Of a DNA stretch of 64,000 nt, positions 60,775 through 64,000 are shown in pieces. A program made the translations under genes and the position numbers. The DNA comes from Competibacter_A sp037045685 (lineage in GTDB: Bacteria; Pseudomonadota; Gammaproteobacteria; Competibacterales; Competibacteraceae): contig JBAOII010000035.1 in the NCBI GenBank assembly GCA_037045685.1, positions 62,001 through 126,000 on the forward strand. Direction: 5' to 3'. The first letter of the stretch is position 1, and the number at the start of each line of letters is the position of its first letter. The notes beneath the pieces are model-generated. The model searched no databases. It was not told the origin of the DNA and worked only from the letters and a program-made list of their open reading frames with translations.

Positions 60775-61157
60775 AATCGGCGGACCCGGAAATCTCGCCG
60801 AGCGCCGACGACTGGTCGCGGTTGGCCGGCCTGCTGCCCCATTTACGCGTGGTCCATCACGTTCGCGGGCGACTGCGGGTGCGGTTGCACGCCGGGGTCC
60901 TGGGCTGGTTGGCGCAAGGGCCGAACGCCGAGCCGGAAAGCTGGCTGGATCGGGTGCCGGGTATCATCGCGCTGCATTTGAATAAGGCTGCCGCCTCGCT
61001 GGTGATCGAGTACGACGCCCGGCGCATCCCGCCGCAGTGGTGGGAGCGCCTCCTGCACGGTCGGAGCGAAGCGCTGCCCGCGCTGCTGGCGGAAGTCGGC
61101 CTGCTCACCGCCTCCGATCACTTTTCTTCCCATCTACCTGAAGGAGCATCCGCGTGA
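60771..61157 (+). CDS. HMA-like domain protein 2 of metal-pump operon
   Basis: A 128-residue soluble protein with another HMA2-type fold without CxxC: LRVVHHVRGRLRVRLHAGVLGWL, then VPGIIALHLNKAAASLVIEYDARRIPPQWWERLL. Start is a TTG at 60771 coupled to the previous gene by TTGA. The stop overlaps the next gene by four bases. Probably a partner of the downstream ATPase. Confidence 0.75.
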   Translation: MKSADPEISPSADDWSRLAGLLPHLRVVHHVRGRLRVRLHAGVLGWLAQGPNAEPESWLDRVPGIIALHLNKAAASLVIEYDARRIPPQWWERLLHGRSEALPALLAEVGLLTASDHFSSHLPEGASA

Positions 61158-61492
61158 GCGATCATTATTATCCCTCGCCCTATCCGTGCGACCAACGCGC
61201 GCCGTTTTCACCGGCCACCGTCGCGGTGCTGCAAAGCGCCGCGATGGGCGCGACCGTGGGCGCCGCCGCCGCGACCGCCGCACAGATCAAGCGCCACGAT
61301 ACCGGCTACCGTTTGGCGTTGAACGACGTGCTGCAAGCCGGCGCCGTCACCGGGCTGACCACCGCCGCCGCGACCCTGGTCGGGCAAAGTCTGGGTTGCA
61401 GCAAGACCCTGACCCGATTCGCCGCGATGTTCGTCACCAGCGCCACCTTGATGTATCTGTTGAACCCGTCAAAACAGGGAGAATCCCAATGA
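61154..61492 (+). CDS. Small hydrophobic protein of metal-pump operon
   Basis: A 112-residue protein with two weak hydrophobic stretches (VAVLQSAAMGATVGAAAATAAQI and AGAVTGLTTAAATLVGQSLG) rich in Gly and Ala, plus a third (FAAMFVTSATLMYLL). The start is GTG (GTGA overlap), and its own stop overlaps the next ATG. Similar small membrane proteins travel with P1B-type ATPases that have HMA2 domains. Function unknown. Confidence 0.65.
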   Translation: MSDHYYPSPYPCDQRAPFSPATVAVLQSAAMGATVGAAAATAAQIKRHDTGYRLALNDVLQAGAVTGLTTAAATLVGQSLGCSKTLTRFAAMFVTSATLMYLLNPSKQGESQ

Positions 61493-62142
61493 ACGAAGCC
61501 CAAACTAATCAGGCGTCTCCACAACAGCCCGATCCGCAGGGTCCCGCCGCCCAGCAGCAGGCCGGACCACAGGGGCAAGGACCGCAGTATCACGGCGGCT
61601 ACCAGGATCAATATCAGGGTGGTGGCTACGGCCATCCGCCCGCACCGGGCAACGGCCCGCCGCCTTGGGCGCATCAAGGCTATCACCACGGCGGCTATCA
61701 AGATCAATATCGAGGCGGTTACGGTCACCCGCCCGCGCCGGGCAACAACCCGCCCAGGGCGCACCAGGATCATCACCGGGGCGGCCATCCCGCCTATTAC
61801 GGACCACCGCAGGCAGTCGGCTACTATCCACCGGGTTACGGCGCGCACCCCGGCTATCACGCGCATCCCGGGTATTCGCCGGTACAGGGGGGTTATGTGC
61901 CCCACCATCATCACGACGGCGGCTTGGGCAGCTTTTTCAACTTCCGCGACGAGCGCTTCGTCAAGGGCGCGATCACTGGCGCCGCCCTGACGTTCCTGTT
62001 GACCAGCGATACCGTGCAGAAGAACGCGATCAAGTCGCTGGTCAAGCTGTGGAGCCTGTTCCAGGGTGGCGTCGAAGAGATCAAGGAACGCTTCAAGGAC
62101 GCGGAAGCGGAGATCAAGACGGAAGCCCAACCCGACAAATAG
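61489..62142 (+). CDS. Gly/His/Pro/Tyr-rich protein with C-terminal membrane-associated helix
   Basis: A 217-residue protein. Residues ~1-145 are low-complexity, rich in Gly, His, Pro, Gln and Tyr with two near-repeats (GGYQDQYQGGGYGHPPAPGN and GGYQDQYRGGYGHPPAPGN), and end in HHHH. The last 70 residues are a folded, YtxH/DUF5132-like segment (ERFVKGAITGAALTFLLTSDTVQKNAIKSLVKLWSLFQGGVEEIKERFKDAEAE). The His-rich part may bind metal. It overlaps the previous gene by ATGA and is followed by a terminator-like hairpin. Confidence 0.75.
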   Translation: MNEAQTNQASPQQPDPQGPAAQQQAGPQGQGPQYHGGYQDQYQGGGYGHPPAPGNGPPPWAHQGYHHGGYQDQYRGGYGHPPAPGNNPPRAHQDHHRGGHPAYYGPPQAVGYYPPGYGAHPGYHAHPGYSPVQGGYVPHHHHDGGLGSFFNFRDERFVKGAITGAALTFLLTSDTVQKNAIKSLVKLWSLFQGGVEEIKERFKDAEAEIKTEAQPDK

Positions 62143-62154
62143 GCAAGCAATTCC

Positions 62155-62192
62155 GGCGCCGGGAAACCGATTCTTCCGGCGCCAGCTTTTTT
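62155..62192 (+). terminator. Intrinsic terminator or attenuator before the P-type ATPase
   Basis: An 8-bp GC stem GGCGCCGG (62155-62162) / CCGGCGCC (62176-62183) is followed by AGCTTTTTT. Sitting 22 bases before the ATPase start, it probably reduces read-through from the upstream genes. Confidence 0.75.
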
Positions 62193-62214
62193 CGGCCCTT
62201 AAAAAAATTACGCC

Positions 62215-64000
62215 ATGCGGATTCCAGAAACCCTACCCACCGTCCAGTTGGCCCACGAACTGCCCCAGCGCCTGCGCCTGCGTGCGCCCTGGCTGGCCGA
62301 CCGCCGGCTGGACCGATTGTCTCTGGAAGCGGCCTTGCTGAGTCTCGGCGGCGTGCGCGGTGCGCGGATCAACCTCCACGCGGGCAGCGTCGCGATCGAG
62401 TACGACGGCCAGACTCACCACCGCCGAGCGATTCTGGATTGGCTTCGACAGCCACCGCCGGAATTTCTGGCGGAACCCAACCCGGTCGCCGGCCGTCCCG
62501 ATCCCGACTTGTTGCGCGTGTTCGGCGCGCTGGCCGGCTTGGTTCTGTTGCCGACGCTGGCGCAACCGCTGCGCCGCTGGCTGACCTATGCCCTGATCGC
62601 TCCGACCGTGTGGGAAGGCGCGCACACCCTGAGCCGGAAAGGGCTGAAAATCGAGGTGCTGGACAGCCTGGCGGTGAGCTTGGCGGCGGCTCGGGGCGAA
62701 TATTTCACCGCGATCGCCACCCAAGGCTTGCTGGCGCTGGGCGCGTATCTGGAGCAACGCACCGCCCGCCACGCCGACGGTCTGCTGCGGCATCTGCTCA
62801 AGCCGATGCCGACCCAAGCCTGGGTCGAGCGCGACGGCGCGCTGGTGCAAATCCCGTGCAGCGAACTACAAGTTGGCGACCACATCGAAGTCGGTCCCGG
62901 CGAGATGATCCCCATCGACGGCAAGGTGATCGGCGGCAACGCGGCGGTCAATCAGGCGTCCGTCACCGGCGAGAACCTGGCCGTGCGCAAGGAGGCGGGC
63001 GACAAGGTGCTGTCCGGGACGGTGCTGGAAGGCGGTCGCCTGCGCATCCGCGCCACCCGCGTGGGCGCGGAAACCACGACGGCGCGCATCGCCCGCTTTA
63101 TCGAAAACGCCTTGCAGCAACAATCACAGACCCAATCCCTGGCCGAGCAACTGGCCGACAAGCGGGTCTATCTGACGCTGGGCACCGGTGCGCTGGTCTA
63201 TGCCGTAACGCGGGATCTTAACCGTCTGGCCTCGGTGTTTCTGGTGGATTACGCCTGCGCGCTGAAACTCGGCACGCCGGTGGCGATCAAGTCGGCCATG
63301 TACCAGGGCGCCAAGCACGGCATTCTGTTCCGCAGCAGTTCGGCGCTCGACAGCCTGGCTCAGGCCGACGCCTTCGTGTTCGACAAAACCGGCACCTTGA
63401 CCAGCGGTCTGCTGGACGTGACCGACGTGCTCAGCCTGGATGCCGATTGGGACGACGTGCGCCTGCTGGCGCTGGTGGCGTCCATCGAGGAACACGCCAG
63501 CCATCCGGTCGCCGACGCGGTGGTCAAGCAGGCCCGCCGGCAACATCTGGGGCACATCGAACACGAAGACGTGGATTATCTGGTGGCGCACGGTCTCACC
63601 ACCCACGCCCAAGGGCGCCGCGTGGTGATCGGTAGCCGGCATTTTCTCGAAACGCACCAGCACATCTCGTTCGCCGCTCACGAGGATTACATCACCGCGC
63701 TGGAGCAAGCTGGAAAAACCTTGCTCTACGTCGCCTTGGAACAACGCCCGCTGGGATTGATCGGTCTGCGCGACAGCCTGCGCCCGGAAGCAAAAACGGT
63801 GCTGGCGCAACTGCGTCAATCCGGCGCGCGGCGGCTGGTGATGCTCACCGGCGACCGTCAGGACAAGGCCGAGGCATTGGCGCGGGAATTGGACATGGAC
63901 GAAGTTCACGCCGAATGTCCGCCGGAAGGTAAGGCCGCCGTGGTCGAACAACTGCGGGCGCACGGCGCGCGAGTGGCGTTCGTCGGCGATGGCGTGAACG
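62215..64000 (+). CDS. P1B-type metal-transporting ATPase with N-terminal HMA2 domain, partial
   Basis: The first ~595 residues of a heavy-metal P-type ATPase; the 3' end is outside the window. An HMA2-like domain without CxxC (QLAHELPQRLRLRAPWL...GGVRGARINLHAGSVAIEYD) comes first. Then the actuator motif (VTGEN), the phosphorylation site DKTGTLT (Asp390), a nucleotide-binding EEHASHPVA and the start of the hinge (GDGVN). The ion-binding helix, normally CPx, reads VDYACALKLGTP (residues 344-355), with Cys348 but no Pro. This unusual site marks a subgroup of unknown metal; iron or manganese export is possible given the neighbouring feo operon. Confidence 0.88.
   Translation, partial: MRIPETLPTVQLAHELPQRLRLRAPWLADRRLDRLSLEAALLSLGGVRGARINLHAGSVAIEYDGQTHHRRAILDWLRQPPPEFLAEPNPVAGRPDPDLLRVFGALAGLVLLPTLAQPLRRWLTYALIAPTVWEGAHTLSRKGLKIEVLDSLAVSLAAARGEYFTAIATQGLLALGAYLEQRTARHADGLLRHLLKPMPTQAWVERDGALVQIPCSELQVGDHIEVGPGEMIPIDGKVIGGNAAVNQASVTGENLAVRKEAGDKVLSGTVLEGGRLRIRATRVGAETTTARIARFIENALQQQSQTQSLAEQLADKRVYLTLGTGALVYAVTRDLNRLASVFLVDYACALKLGTPVAIKSAMYQGAKHGILFRSSSALDSLAQADAFVFDKTGTLTSGLLDVTDVLSLDADWDDVRLLALVASIEEHASHPVADAVVKQARRQHLGHIEHEDVDYLVAHGLTTHAQGRRVVIGSRHFLETHQHISFAAHEDYITALEQAGKTLLYVALEQRPLGLIGLRDSLRPEAKTVLAQLRQSGARRLVMLTGDRQDKAEALARELDMDEVHAECPPEGKAAVVEQLRAHGARVAFVGDGVN

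Noticed and set aside
61665..63221. 518-codon Arg/Pro/Ala-rich frame overlapping the His-rich protein and the P-type ATPase
   Set aside because: It is a shifted frame of two well-supported genes and crosses a terminator hairpin.

Overview
The window is GC-rich chromosomal DNA from a gammaproteobacterium. Supporting evidence: gamma-type MnmG, ThyA and CysH; a CrbS/CbrA-like transporter-kinase; a Pseudomonas-like set of zinc-starvation paralogues; FeoAB. The overall flavour resembles the Competibacter/Contendobacter group, but that placement is inference only. No rRNA, tRNA, CRISPR array or intact insertion sequence was seen.

Layout. (1) 1-9.2 kb: the end of msrP, a DUF3047/lipoprotein pair, a two-gene pterin operon (glucosyltransferase plus 6-pyruvoyl-tetrahydropterin-synthase homologue), a phasin-like small protein, a broken HEAT-membrane-NACHT ATPase, a DUF4143 ATPase behind a perfect 19-bp inverted repeat, and thyA. 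(2) 9.3-21.1 kb: an IclR regulator, then a signalling operon on the minus strand (receiver protein, membrane PAS/pseudokinase fused to a DEDDh exonuclease, small membrane protein, Na+/solute symporter-histidine kinase), a large hybrid kinase and mnmG. (3) 21.2-24.6 kb: a thiamine-precursor (ThiYXZ-type) ABC importer and divergent cysH. (4) 24.6-31.1 kb: zinc-starvation cluster A (ZrgA-like protein, MacB-like ABC pair, DUF3299 lipoprotein, gamma-carbonic anhydrase, COG0523 GTPase, zinc-free DksA, HisI, Fur-family regulator). (5) 31.2-45.6 kb: a cobalamin riboswitch followed by receptor-ExbB-ExbD-TonB-BtuFCD, then a corrinoid scavenging region (CbiX, a CbiZ/CbiB chimera, FhuF-like protein, ATP:corrinoid adenosyltransferase) that decays into duplicated and truncated fragments. 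(6) 45.8-49.8 kb: an atypical cytochrome bd-superfamily oxidase with a fused haem-c domain, a second bd-like subunit, a monohaem cytochrome c and a DsrE-like protein. (7) 49.9-55.5 kb: zinc cluster B (ZnuABC, WD40 protein, second COG0523 GTPase, Zur). (8) 55.5-64 kb: a SagB-type tandem nitroreductase and a divergent iron operon (ferritin-like, FeoA, FeoB, Cys-rich FeoB partner) across a Fur box, then HMA-domain proteins leading into a P1B-type ATPase cut by the window end.

The theme is metal and cofactor economy: two zinc-limitation clusters with separate Fur-family regulators, B12 import and salvage, ferrous iron uptake and a metal-pump operon.

Caution: about twenty single-base frame breaks occur in otherwise well-conserved genes (hybrid kinase, both COG0523 GTPases, HisI, Fur-like regulator, ExbD/TonB, CbiX, WD40, FeoB and others). 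That density suggests uncorrected indels in the assembly more than real gene death, so broken genes are given at their full reconstructed extent. Fragments that cannot be explained by indels (VapC tail, BtuD fragment, 407-bp repeat, CbiZ/CbiB chimera) are treated as real rearrangements or assembly joins.
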